A stretch of 59,965 nt of DNA, taken from contig NZ_JAJUOS010000016.1 in the NCBI RefSeq assembly GCF_021378075.1, forward strand, positions 1 to 59,965, read 5' to 3'. A program made the translations under genes and the position numbers. The DNA comes from Rhodobacter flavimaris (GTDB taxonomy: Bacteria; Pseudomonadota; Alphaproteobacteria; Rhodobacterales; Rhodobacteraceae). Positions 1 through 8,246 of this stretch are shown one piece after another; the stretch's first letter is position 1, and every line of letters begins with the position of its first letter. A model generated the notes under the pieces. That model made no database searches. It was not told the DNA's origin and was given only the letters and a program-made list of their open reading frames with translations.

Positions 1-374
1 TGCAGATCCTTTCGGACGAGATGTGCAAGAAGATGTCGGGCCGGATCATCAACATCCACCATTCGTTCCTGCCCTCGTTCAAGGGCGCCAACCCCTACAA
101 GCAGGCGTTCGAGCGCGGCGTCAAACTAATCGGCGCGACCTCGCACTATGTCACCGCCGACCTCGACGAGGGCCCGATCATCGAGCAGGACACGATCCGC
201 GTCACCCATGCCCAATCGCCCGACGACTATGTCTCGCTCGGCCGCGACGTAGAAAGCCAGGTTCTGGCCCGCGCGATCCACGCTCATATTCACCGCCGCG
301 TCTTCCTCAACGGAAACAAGACCGTCGTCTTCCCCGCATCGCCCGGCTCCTACGCTTCAGAGCGCATGGGCTGA
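1..374 (+). CDS. purU: Formyltetrahydrofolate deformylase, C-terminal part (cut by window edge)
   Basis: Only the last ~124 residues are present; the reading frame is open from base 3 and ends at the TGA at 372-374. The segment carries the hydrolase/formyltransferase core: [14 protein letters not shown], then [19 protein letters not shown], which hold the conserved His and Asp of the PurU/PurN catalytic site. PurU hydrolyses 10-formyl-THF to formate and THF in the cytoplasm. Beside a methylamine cluster it is expected to dispose of C1 units that tdm and the DmmD-type proteins load onto folate. Identity is secure from the motif block; the N-terminal ACT domain lies outside the window. Confidence 0.92.
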   Translation, partial: QILSDEMCKKMSGRIINIHHSFLPSFKGANPYKQAFERGVKLIGATSHYVTADLDEGPIIEQDTIRVTHAQSPDDYVSLGRDVESQVLARAIHAHIHRRVFLNGNKTVVFPASPGSYASERMG

Positions 375-380
375 CCCCAC

Positions 381-427
381 TTTCGGCAAGGAGACCCCAT
401 TCTCCTTGTCGAAATACCTTGGGGGTG
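381..427. repeat. Extragenic hairpin repeat with GAAATACCT-GGGGG core
   Basis: A near-perfect inverted repeat (381-394 against 401-414, one G/T mismatch, loop CCCCAT) is followed directly by CGAAATACCTTGGGGGTG. The right half is closely matched by two inverted copies near 29140-29160 and 29303-29325. It lies in the gap after purU and probably belongs to a dispersed extragenic family; it may also act as an RNA hairpin at the purU 3' end. Confidence 0.55.
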
Positions 428-445
428 AGGGCCGACTCGGCCCGA

Positions 446-470
446 GGGGGCAACGCCCCCTTTTCCTTTT
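446..470 (+). terminator. Rho-independent terminator after purU
   Basis: GGGGGC (446-451) and GCCCCC (455-460) form a 6-bp GC stem with a 3-base loop, followed by TTTTCCTTTT (461-470). It ends the purU transcript before the GntR gene, whose start lies 74 bases further on. Confidence 0.6.
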
Positions 471-543
471 CCGGCTGGATTCCCGCCGACACCCCGCGCT
501 ATCCTTCAACCGCCCCCAAGGGGGCAGTTCGAAGGATTTCATC

Positions 544-1269
544 GTGCCCGTTTCCCCCCGCCGCAACACACCGGCCGGCCAGTCCGAACCCGTCGTCGGC
601 ACCACCGTCCAATATGTCATCGACACCCTGACGATGCGCATCGTCTCGCAGGAATATGGCGTGGATGAGCGCCTCCCCTCGGAACGGCAACTGGCGCAGG
701 ATCTGGGGGTGGCGCGCAACACCGTGCGCGAGGCGCTCGACCAGATCGAGGAGCGCGGGATGATCCGGCGCCGGGCGGGGTCGGGTTCCTTCGTGACCTA
801 CGATCCCAATGGCGCAAGCGAATCCGCAGCGCCCGTCGCCGCCGAAACCGGGCCGCTGCAACTCCAGGTTGTGCGCGGCATCCTTGAACCCGAGATGGTG
901 CGTCTGGCCATCATCAACATGCCCCCGCGCCAGATCGAGGCTTTGGGCGAGACGCTCTCGCAGATGGAGGCGGTGCAGACCGACGCGGGCGCCTTCGTCC
1001 GGCTCGAGGAAGAATTCCACCGCCAGATCGCCACCGGCACGGGCAACCCGCTGCTCATCGCATGCTACAATCTGGTGATCGACGCCCGCCGCCAGAGCTT
1101 CCGCGCCGCCATGTATCGCCGCCACCTCACACCCGCCCGGATCGCCGCCTACCAGCGCGGCTACAACGCGCTGTTCAACGCGATTGCCGCCCGCGACATC
1201 GAAGAGGCCACCGAGTTCATGAAGCTCAGCCTGATCGAGGATCAGAAACTACTCATGCAAGAGGACTGA
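544..1269 (+). CDS. GntR-family regulator, FadR subfamily (FCD domain)
   Basis: The 241-residue protein has an N-terminal winged helix-turn-helix (about residues 20-85, with LPSERQLAQDLGVARNTVRE and the wing GSGSFVTY) and a C-terminal all-helical FCD domain (about 100-235). The FCD segment EEEFHRQIATGTGNPLL carries an expected Asp/His metal-site helix. The start is the GTG at 544, preceded by AAGGA; the frame is open further upstream but that extension is low-complexity. It overlaps the convergent gene by 17 bases. FadR-type regulators usually sense a small carboxylate or amine-derived ligand. The palindromes upstream of tmm hold GACCAA/TTGGTC half-sites suitable for this family, so control of the amine cluster is a reasonable inference, not shown. 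Confidence 0.85.
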   Translation: MPVSPRRNTPAGQSEPVVGTTVQYVIDTLTMRIVSQEYGVDERLPSERQLAQDLGVARNTVREALDQIEERGMIRRRAGSGSFVTYDPNGASESAAPVAAETGPLQLQVVRGILEPEMVRLAIINMPPRQIEALGETLSQMEAVQTDAGAFVRLEEEFHRQIATGTGNPLLIACYNLVIDARRQSFRAAMYRRHLTPARIAAYQRGYNALFNAIAARDIEEATEFMKLSLIEDQKLLMQED

Positions 1270-2539
1270 GCACCGGCAACCGGCGCAGCAGGCGCTGATC
1301 CCAGAGCTGCTCCAACTCGCCCAGGTGACGGGCCAGCAATTTTCCGTTCTGCCCCAGCCAGTTCAGAACCGAGCCGAACTCCTGAATCCGCGCGCGCCCG
1401 TCGTGGATCGCGACGACTGGCCAGTCGCCCACCAGCGCATTGTCGATGCCGAAGATCTCCTCGCCCCACCAGCGTGCGGGGCCGAAGGCATGCGGCATCT
1501 GCTGGCCGCGCTTCATCGCTGCCAGAACCGAGACCGGCTCGGTCGTGTCGGCCAGTTCCACCGCGTTGTGCCACAGATCGAGGATCGAGGCATATTCCCA
1601 GCTCACCGCGCTCCACTCGCCCGGGAAACGCGCGTTATAGGCCTCGAAAAACGCCTGCGGCTGGCGGAAGAAAAACGCCGTGTCGGCCAGTGCCGGATCG
1701 TCGAAATCGGGGAACTGGAAGGTGTAGCGCTCCATGAATTCGGGCGAGGTGCGCGCGATCAGGCGAGGGTAATCATCGGCCGTGCAGGCAAGTATCTGGC
1801 CGGTGAAGCCCTGGGCATGGGCGGCCTCGGTCAGGGCCTGCATCATCGGCGGCGCCGAGGAGCACCAGCACAGGATGTCGGGTTGCTCCGCCAGCATCGC
1901 GGCAACGATCTGCCCGGCGTCGGCATGGTCGGGCGCATAGCGCACCTCCTTGACCCGATCACGCCCGGCAGCCTCGAAGGCCGCGCGATAGACCGCCAAT
2001 GACGGCAGCCCGAGGCTGTCTGTCTGGCTGCACAACGCCACCCTGCGCGCGGCTGGTTGCGTGCGTGCGAGCCAGTCTACTCCGGTCACGTTGAACAGCG
2101 GGTGCACCTCGGCCGGGGCGATAAGGTAGGGCGTGTCGGGCGACAGGTCCGAAGGCAGTAGCGTCGCCACCAGCGCGCGGCGGCCCATCAGATAGGGCAG
2201 CGCGGGCGCAAAACTGTCCCCGCCAAGCGTCAGGATCAGGCGAACGCGCTGCCGCTCGACCATGTCCTGCGCGGCCTCCAGCGTCGCTTTGGAGCTCAGC
2301 GCACTGTCATGGGCGACGATTTCGACCAGGTGGCGCTTGCCCGCCACCATCAGCCCGCCCGATTCGTTGATCCAGTCGACCCAGATCTGGCACCCCTCAA
2401 GCCCCGGCCGACCCCAATATTCCTCGGGTCCAGAGAGCGGCGTCAGGAAGCCAATCCGAACCGGTGCGCGAGTCCGCCCACCGAGTCGGGGCAGGGAACC
2501 AGTTACGGCAAGGCGCTGCGCGAATGATGAACTGCTCAT
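1253..2539 (-). CDS. Type-I periplasmic-binding-fold protein without signal peptide (amide/urea-binding type)
   Basis: This 428-residue protein resembles the Peripla_BP_6 amide/urea-binding family (AmiC/UrtA/FmdD-like): RIGFLTPLSGPEEYWG opens the first lobe at about residue 28, followed by GLEGCQIWVDWINESGG. The N-terminus has no hydrophobic signal sequence or lipobox, and no ABC permease or ATPase lies beside it. It therefore looks more like a cytoplasmic ligand sensor (as AmiC is) than a transporter subunit. It is divergent from tmm and convergent with the GntR gene, suggesting a role in sensing methylated amines. The start at 2539 is the first ATG of the frame; its ribosome site is weak. 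Fold confidence is good; ligand and role are inferred. Confidence 0.7.
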   Translation of the reverse strand: MSSSSFAQRLAVTGSLPRLGGRTRAPVRIGFLTPLSGPEEYWGRPGLEGCQIWVDWINESGGLMVAGKRHLVEIVAHDSALSSKATLEAAQDMVERQRVRLILTLGGDSFAPALPYLMGRRALVATLLPSDLSPDTPYLIAPAEVHPLFNVTGVDWLARTQPAARRVALCSQTDSLGLPSLAVYRAAFEAAGRDRVKEVRYAPDHADAGQIVAAMLAEQPDILCWCSSAPPMMQALTEAAHAQGFTGQILACTADDYPRLIARTSPEFMERYTFQFPDFDDPALADTAFFFRQPQAFFEAYNARFPGEWSAVSWEYASILDLWHNAVELADTTEPVSVLAAMKRGQQMPHAFGPARWWGEEIFGIDNALVGDWPVVAIHDGRARIQEFGSVLNWLGQNGKLLARHLGELEQLWDQRLLRRLPVLSPLA

Positions 2540-2620
2540 AATTTCATCTATACCCCGTTTTTATTGGCCTGAAACGCTGAAAAAATCAAAAAGTCCATAT
2601 TCCCACGAAGAAACTTAATT

Positions 2621-2686
2621 GACCAAAAGTCATATATGGCCGCCATATTGGTCCATGCCGAATGAACCAGTTGCAAACATTGGTTC
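2621..2686. promoter_or_regulatory. Palindromes in the tmm upstream region (candidate GntR operators)
   Basis: The 171-base gap before tmm is AT-rich and has three inverted repeats: ATATGGC-C-GCCATAT (2634-2648, perfect 15 bp), GACCAA...TTGGTC (2621-2626 with 2648-2653), and GAACCA-N11-TGGTTC (2664-2669 with 2681-2686). TGGT/ACCA half-sites are typical of FadR-subfamily GntR operators, and such a regulator lies 1.3 kb away. GGGAG just before 2711 is the tmm ribosome site. Binding is inferred only. Confidence 0.45.
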
Positions 2687-2710
2687 AGACCGGAAAACAG
2701 GGAGACTAAA

Positions 2711-4054
2711 ATGACCAAGCGCGTTGCCATCATCGGCGCGGGTCCTTCGGGGCTTGCGCAACTCCGGGCCTTCCAGTCGGCGGCCCAGAAGGGGGCCGAG
2801 ATCCCCGAGATCGTCTGCTTCGAGAAACAGTCCAACTGGGGCGGGTTGTGGAATTACACCTGGCGCACCGGCGTCGATGAGAACGGAGAGCCGGTGCATT
2901 GCTCGATGTATCGCTACCTCTGGACCAATGGCCCGAAGGAGGGTCTCGAATTCGCCGACTATTCCTTCGAGGAGCATTTCGGCAAGCAGATCGCCTCCTA
3001 CCCGCCGCGTGCCGTGATGGTGGACTATATCGAGGGTCGCGTGCTCAAGGCCGGCGTGCGCGACTGGATTCGCTTCAACTCGGTCATCCGTTGGGTCGAA
3101 TACGATCAGGCCGCAGACGACTTCACCGTCACCGTCCATGACATGGAGACGGACCACGTCTACAAGGAACGCTTCGATCACGTGATCTGCGCCTCGGGCC
3201 ACTTCTCCTCGCCCAACGTGCCGGAATATCCGGGCTTCGAGCAGTTCAATGGCCGCATCGTCCATGCCCACGACTTCCGCGACGCCCGCGAATTCGCCGG
3301 CAAGGACGTGCTCCTCGTCGGTTCGAGCTACTCGGCCGAGGACATCGGCTCGCAGTGCTGGAAATATGGCGCCAAGACCGTCACCACCTCGTATCGCTCG
3401 GCGCCGATGGGCTTCAAATGGCCTGCGAACTGGGAAGAAAAGCCCGCGCTGGAAAAGGTCGAGGGCAAGACCGCCTTCTTCGCCGACGGCTCCACCAAGG
3501 ATATCGACGCGATCATCCTGTGCACCGGCTACAAGCACTACTTCCCCTTCCTGCCCGACGAGCTGCGTCTGAAGACCAAGAACCGCCTGGCGACCGCCGA
3601 CCTCTACAAGGGCGTGGTCTATGTGCATAACCCCAAGATGTTCTACCTGGGCATGCAGGACCAGTGGTTCACCTTCAACATGTTCGACGCCCAGGCCTGG
3701 TATGTGCGCGACATCATCCTGGGTCGCATCGAGGTGCCCGCCGACAAGCAGCTTCTGATGGCCGACGTGTCGGAGCGCGAGGCCCGCGAGGAAGCCTCGG
3801 ACGAGGTGAAATACGCGATCAAGTATCAGGGCGCCTACGTCAAGGAACTGATCGCCGACACCGATTACCCGAGCTTTGACGTGGATGGCGCCTGCGAGGC
3901 CTTCTTCGAGTGGAAGCACCACAAGGCCGAGGACATCATGGCCTTCCGCAACCACAGCTACAAATCGGTCATCACCGGCACGATGGCGCCCACGCATCAC
4001 ACCCCCTGGAAGGATGCGCTGGACGACTCGATGGAAGCCTACCTGCAGAACTGA
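2711..4054 (+). CDS. tmm: Trimethylamine monooxygenase (flavin-containing)
   Basis: The 447-residue class B flavin monooxygenase oxidises trimethylamine to trimethylamine N-oxide with NADPH and O2 in the cytoplasm. FAD motif GAGPSG is at 9-14, the FMO fingerprint [11 protein letters not shown] at 179-189, and the NADPH motif GSSYSAE at 204-210, including Tyr207, the residue known to move during catalysis in bacterial Tmm. Blocks such as [12 protein letters not shown] and [14 protein letters not shown] are characteristic of bacterial Tmm as opposed to generic FMOs. Length fits the family. The ATG at 2711 follows a GGGAG ribosome site. tdm follows after a terminator hairpin, matching the known tmm/tdm association. 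Confidence 0.95.
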   Translation: MTKRVAIIGAGPSGLAQLRAFQSAAQKGAEIPEIVCFEKQSNWGGLWNYTWRTGVDENGEPVHCSMYRYLWTNGPKEGLEFADYSFEEHFGKQIASYPPRAVMVDYIEGRVLKAGVRDWIRFNSVIRWVEYDQAADDFTVTVHDMETDHVYKERFDHVICASGHFSSPNVPEYPGFEQFNGRIVHAHDFRDAREFAGKDVLLVGSSYSAEDIGSQCWKYGAKTVTTSYRSAPMGFKWPANWEEKPALEKVEGKTAFFADGSTKDIDAIILCTGYKHYFPFLPDELRLKTKNRLATADLYKGVVYVHNPKMFYLGMQDQWFTFNMFDAQAWYVRDIILGRIEVPADKQLLMADVSEREAREEASDEVKYAIKYQGAYVKELIADTDYPSFDVDGACEAFFEWKHHKAEDIMAFRNHSYKSVITGTMAPTHHTPWKDALDDSMEAYLQN

Positions 4055-4068
4055 CCCTCGTCCCTCCT

Positions 4069-4102
4069 GGGGGAGGCGCGTCGTCGGCCTCCCCCGCTTT
4101 TT
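4069..4102 (+). terminator. Hairpin terminator between tmm and tdm
   Basis: GGGGGAGGC (4069-4077) and GCCTCCCCC (4087-4095) form a perfect 9-bp stem with a 9-base loop, followed by GCTTTTT. It begins 15 bases after the tmm stop and ends 13 bases before the tdm start. Because tdm has no other obvious promoter space, it probably attenuates read-through so that tmm transcript exceeds tdm. Confidence 0.75.
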
Positions 4103-4115
4103 CAAGGACAACCGG

Positions 4116-6488
4116 ATGCTGCCCTTGCCGCCCGACACCTTGTTCCGCCCCGGTCCGCCGCAGCCCACACGGGCACGCCGCGCCGAGGCCTTTGGCCGTG
4201 CCAACGCGCTCGAACGCTACAGCGTTCCGGGCGCGGGCGCGGTCGTGGTCCAGATCAAGCCGGGCGACCGGATCGAGATTGCAAACGACGAGGGCGGGCA
4301 GCGCTGCGAAGTGCTGGCCGCCCATCCTGATGGACGGCTGGATGCGGGCCTTCTGGGCTGGCAGGCGGACGGTCCCGCCGCCGGCCTGCGCGCGCTGCTG
4401 ACCTCGCGCGAACCGAGCCTGGACGCTCTGCGCGCGCGCCTTGCCGCGCTTGGGATCGCGCTGGCCGACGCCCGCGCGATCGGGCTTTTCGGCGCGACCT
4501 CGCGCGCAGGCGAGGCCGTGGGCTTCACCGCGCAGGGCGAGGGCTGGATCATCGTCGCAGCCCCCGGCACGCCGATGGATTTCGAGGCGCAGGACACGGC
4601 AACGCCCCTGACCCTGCGCATCACCCGCGCCACTCCGCGCGTTACGGGCGGTTTCGCCCTGCCCGATCCGCTGGCCGACCCAGTTCTGGAGCTGCGTGTG
4701 AAATCCGCCACCGCCGAGGCCTACGTCGTGCGCGCGGGCGAATACATCCAGATCCTCGATGTCGATGGCCGCCAATGCACCGACTTCCAGTGCTTCGACG
4801 CGCGCAAGGTGGATCGTGGCATCTTCAACCCGCTCGACGTGACCACCACGCGCACGCTGATGGGCCACAACTACCCGATGCCCGGCCTGCACGCGAAATA
4901 CTACGATCAGGATTTCACCGCTCTGGTCGAGGTGATCCAGGATACCTGCGGACGGCACGACACCTTCGGGCTGGCCTGCGCGTCGAAATACTACGACGAC
5001 ATCGGCTATCCGGGTCACGCGAACTGCTCGGACAATTTCAACCGCGCGCTCGATCCCTATGGCATTCCGGGACGCGCAGGATGGATGGCCGCCAATTTCT
5101 TCTTCAACACCGGCATCGACGCCCATGGCGTGGTCTATGCCGACGAGCCCTGGTCGCGCCCGGGCGATTATGTGCTGATGCGCGCGCTGACCGATCTGGT
5201 CTGCGTCTCGTCGGCCTGCCCCGACGACACCTCTGCCGCCAATGGCTGGCATCTCACCGACATCCATGTGCGCAGCTATGCCGCGACCGAGCGTTTCCAG
5301 CGCGCATCGGCCTGGCGCGCCACCCCCGACGCGGAGCCGATTATGACGCGCCAGAGCGCCTTTTACGAAAACTTCGCCGCGCTGACCCAGGACTTTGTTG
5401 AATACAAGGGGTTCTGGCTGCCGAACTCCTTCGCCCAGACCGATCCGGTCGAAAGCTATTTCGCCTGCCGCGAGGGCGTCGTGGTGATGGACCTGAGCGC
5501 GCTGCGCAAGTTCGAGGTCACCGGCCCGGACGCCGAGGCGCTGATGAACTGGGTGCTGACGCGCGACGTGACCAAGCTTGGCCACGGTCAGATCGTCTAT
5601 TCGGCGATGTGCTACCCGCATGGCGGGATGATCGACGACGGCACGCTGTTCCGCCTCGGGCCGCAGAACTTCCGCTGGATCGGCGGCTCGGATGAGGGCG
5701 GCGTGTGGATGCGCGAAGAGGCCGAGCGCCTTGGCCTGAACGTGATGATCCGCTCATCGACCGACCAGATGCACAATCTGGCCGTTCAGGGGCCGAAATC
5801 GCGCGAGCTGATGGGCCAGATCGTCTGGACCCCGCGGCATCAGCCCGCCATCCCCGATCTGGGCTGGTTCCGCTTTACCGTCGGGCGCCTCGGCGGCCCC
5901 GAGGGCGCGCCCATCGTCGTGTCGCGAACCGGCTATACGGGCGAGTTGGGCTACGAGATCTTCTGTCATCCTAAAGACGGCGCGCAGGTGTTCGAGGCGA
6001 TCTGGGCCGCGGGCCAGCCGCTTGGCATCAAGCCGATGGGCTTGGCCGGGCTTGACCTCGTGCGGATCGAGGCGGGGCTGGTCTTCGCGGGTTACGACTT
6101 TTCCGACCAGACCGACCCGTTCGAGGCGGGCGTCGGCTTCACCGTGCCGCTCAAGTCGAAAACCGCCGATTTCGTCGGGCGCGAGGCGCTGATCCGGCGC
6201 AAGGAAACGCCCGCACGCAAATTCGTCGGCCTCGAGATCGAGGGGCAGGACCCGGTTGGGCACGGCGATTGCATCCGCATCGGCCGCGCGCAGGTGGGCG
6301 AGATCTGCTCGGCCATGCGCAGCCCGCGCACCAACACCCTGATCGCGCTGGCCCGCATCGACGTGGCCCATGCCGAGCCGGGCACGGCGGTCGAGGTCGG
6401 GCGCCTCGACGGACATATCAAACGGATCGCGGCGCGGGTCACCTCCTTCCCGCATTACGACCCGAAGAAGGAACGTCCCCGCTCCTGA
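4116..6488 (+). CDS. tdm: Trimethylamine N-oxide demethylase
   Basis: The 790-residue protein fits the Tdm architecture: an N-terminal DUF1989-type metal-binding half (about 20-410) and a GcvT/aminomethyltransferase-like folate domain (about 420-785, with VSRTGYTGELGYEIF and LDLVRIEAGL). Tdm converts TMAO to dimethylamine and formaldehyde, with THF capturing the C1 unit. Known Tdm binds Zn through cysteines; candidates here are Cys278, Cys304, Cys363 and Cys368. The chosen ATG at 4116 follows AAGGA by 7 bases; the frame is open upstream through the tmm 3' end but is not coding there. It shares the catabolic operon with tmm and amt. Confidence 0.93.
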   Translation: MLPLPPDTLFRPGPPQPTRARRAEAFGRANALERYSVPGAGAVVVQIKPGDRIEIANDEGGQRCEVLAAHPDGRLDAGLLGWQADGPAAGLRALLTSREPSLDALRARLAALGIALADARAIGLFGATSRAGEAVGFTAQGEGWIIVAAPGTPMDFEAQDTATPLTLRITRATPRVTGGFALPDPLADPVLELRVKSATAEAYVVRAGEYIQILDVDGRQCTDFQCFDARKVDRGIFNPLDVTTTRTLMGHNYPMPGLHAKYYDQDFTALVEVIQDTCGRHDTFGLACASKYYDDIGYPGHANCSDNFNRALDPYGIPGRAGWMAANFFFNTGIDAHGVVYADEPWSRPGDYVLMRALTDLVCVSSACPDDTSAANGWHLTDIHVRSYAATERFQRASAWRATPDAEPIMTRQSAFYENFAALTQDFVEYKGFWLPNSFAQTDPVESYFACREGVVVMDLSALRKFEVTGPDAEALMNWVLTRDVTKLGHGQIVYSAMCYPHGGMIDDGTLFRLGPQNFRWIGGSDEGGVWMREEAERLGLNVMIRSSTDQMHNLAVQGPKSRELMGQIVWTPRHQPAIPDLGWFRFTVGRLGGPEGAPIVVSRTGYTGELGYEIFCHPKDGAQVFEAIWAAGQPLGIKPMGLAGLDLVRIEAGLVFAGYDFSDQTDPFEAGVGFTVPLKSKTADFVGREALIRRKETPARKFVGLEIEGQDPVGHGDCIRIGRAQVGEICSAMRSPRTNTLIALARIDVAHAEPGTAVEVGRLDGHIKRIAARVTSFPHYDPKKERPRS

Positions 6489-6601
6489 CGGATCGGGTGC
6501 GTGGCCGGGGGTGGGAGCCCGGCCATACCGGGCAACCGGACCAAGGGAGGCAAGAAACCGGGGCAAAATCGCCCCTTCCACCGAAACAGGGAGCTTTGGA
6601 C
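6489..6601 (+). other. tdm-amt spacer with RNA hairpin
   Basis: TGGCCGGG (6502-6509) and CCCGGCCA (6518-6525) form a perfect 8-bp stem with an 8-base loop; no T-run follows, so it is more likely an mRNA stability element than a terminator. GGGAG at about 6588 is the ribosome site for the GTG start at 6602. Confidence 0.4.
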
Positions 6602-7981
6602 GTGGAACAGGACCTTGCAACACTGGCGGCGACAGTCGCCGAACTTCAGGCGAAGGCCGGCTCGACCGGCACGATGTTCGCCGAGACTTTCTATTTTCTG
6701 ACGATCCCGATCATGGTGCTGATCCATGTCGGGTTCCTTGCCTATGAAATGGGTGCCTCGCGTTCCAAGAACGCGCTGGCCTCGGGCATCAAGAACATCC
6801 TCGCCTTCGCGATGATCGTGCCGTTCTTCTACCTCGTGGGGTGGTGGATCTACTGGGCCTTCCCGACGGGGCTGGACCTGTCCGAGGGGCCGATGGCCAT
6901 CTCGGGGCTGGAATATGCCAACTCGATCGCCGCGCCCTGGTCTGAATACATGGGTCCGAACCTCGACGACCGTTCCTCGGGCGTCTTCTGGGGCGCTTTC
7001 GTGATGTTCGCCGCCACGACCGCCTCGATCCTCTCGGGTGCGCTGATCGAGCGTATCCGCCTGACCGGCTTCGTCGTACTGGCAACGGCTCTGGGCGCGT
7101 TCGTCTGGATCCTGGGCGCCGCCTGGGGCTGGCACGCCGATGGCTGGCTGGTCACCAAGTTCGGCTATCATGACTTCGGCGCCGCCGGTGTCGTGCACCT
7201 GATCGCGGGCGCCTTCACGCTTGGCGTTGTCATCAACCTCGGGCCGCGTATCGGCAAGTTCAACCCGGACGGCACCGCCAACGCGATCCCCGGCCACTCG
7301 ATGCCGATGACGCTGATCGGGCTGATGCTGATCATCGCGGGCTTCTGGGGCTTCCTGATGGGCTGCGTGATCGTTCCCGGCGAGGCCTGGAGCTGGTCTG
7401 GCGCGATCACCACGACGATCTACGGCACGCCGATGACGCTGTCGGGAATGACCTTCAACACCCTCATGGGCATGGCCGGTGGCATCATCGGTGCCTGGAT
7501 GGTCACCCGCGATCCGTTCTGGATGATGTCGGGCGCGCTTGGCGGGATCATCTCCTGCGCGGCGGGTCTGGACCTGTGGTACCCGCCGATGGCCTTCGTG
7601 ATCGGCTTCTTCGGCGCGGCGACCATGCCCTTCGTGTCGTCCTTCGTCGAGAAGATGAAGATCGACGACGCCGTGGGGGCCGTTGCGGTTCACATGTACC
7701 TCGGCTTCTGGGGCGTGGTCGTGGTTGGCATCGCGGCGCAGGGCTATCCGGCGCTGGCGGGCGAGAATGTCATCGACACCTCGTTCATGGGTCAGCTGGT
7801 CGGCGCTGTCGTGATGGCAGCCCTGGGCTTCGTGCCGGGCTACGGCATTTCGTGGGTGCTCAAGGCTATCGGCCAGCTGCGTGTTCCTGCTGAAGCCGAG
7901 GTTCTTGGCCTCGACAAGACCAAGGTTCCGGCCTCGGCCTATCCCGAAGCCCTGCACCCCACCGTCACCCCGGCCGAATAA
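6602..7981 (+). CDS. amt: Amt-family ammonium transporter
   Basis: The 459-residue membrane protein has about eleven hydrophobic segments and the Amt signature. The conserved Asp/His stretch is HDFGAAGVVHLIAG, followed by INLGPRIGKF, and the second pore His is in VAVHMYLGFWGVVVVG. Amt proteins conduct ammonium or methylammonium across the inner membrane. Here the gene lies between tdm and dmmD, so its cargo may be ammonium released by amine catabolism or a methylamine. Start is taken as GTG at 6602 (GGGAG ribosome site); ATG at 6674 is an alternative giving a shorter N-terminus. The extra N-terminal segment VEQDLATLAATVAELQAKAG is a short helical extension, not a usual Amt signal. Confidence 0.9.
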   Translation: MEQDLATLAATVAELQAKAGSTGTMFAETFYFLTIPIMVLIHVGFLAYEMGASRSKNALASGIKNILAFAMIVPFFYLVGWWIYWAFPTGLDLSEGPMAISGLEYANSIAAPWSEYMGPNLDDRSSGVFWGAFVMFAATTASILSGALIERIRLTGFVVLATALGAFVWILGAAWGWHADGWLVTKFGYHDFGAAGVVHLIAGAFTLGVVINLGPRIGKFNPDGTANAIPGHSMPMTLIGLMLIIAGFWGFLMGCVIVPGEAWSWSGAITTTIYGTPMTLSGMTFNTLMGMAGGIIGAWMVTRDPFWMMSGALGGIISCAAGLDLWYPPMAFVIGFFGAATMPFVSSFVEKMKIDDAVGAVAVHMYLGFWGVVVVGIAAQGYPALAGENVIDTSFMGQLVGAVVMAALGFVPGYGISWVLKAIGQLRVPAEAEVLGLDKTKVPASAYPEALHPTVTPAE

Positions 7982-8007
7982 GCCGCTGATCTCGAAAGGA
8001 TATCATC

Positions 8008-8187
8008 ATGGAAGCACCTTTTGACACCCACACCTGGGACGGCATCACCGGGGCGATCTTTGCCGGTTTCGGGGGCTCCGAGCCCCTCTGGATCGGGCTT
8101 TGCTACCTGTGCGTGCTGATCGCCGTGATCCTCGGCTGGCGCCACGAAAAGCACGCCTACGACGCCGCCAAGAACGGCAAACACTGA
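8008..8187 (+). CDS. Single-span membrane microprotein between amt and dmmD
   Basis: A 59-residue ORF starts at ATG 8008 with GAAAGGA 8 bases upstream and ends at TGA 8185-8187. It has one predicted transmembrane helix (about residues 27-43, LWIGLCYLCVLIAVILGW) preceded by an acidic/aromatic N-terminus and followed by a basic, His-containing tail (RHEKHAYDAAKNGKH). It lies 26 bases after amt and 59 before dmmD, in the same direction. I do not recognise a family. A good ribosome site, codon use like its neighbours and a credible membrane topology support a real gene; it could be an Amt partner or an anchor for the dimethylamine monooxygenase. Confidence 0.7.
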   Translation: MEAPFDTHTWDGITGAIFAGFGGSEPLWIGLCYLCVLIAVILGWRHEKHAYDAAKNGKH

Positions 8188-8246
8188 GCCAAACGGCGCG
8201 GGCGGCCCTGCCGCCGCCCGCCCCCCTCAATGAACAGGAAAAGATC

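Noticed and set aside
2630..4204. A 524-codon minus-strand frame antisense to tmm
   Set aside because: No motifs, and the plus strand has all Tmm signatures; long antisense frames are expected at this GC content.
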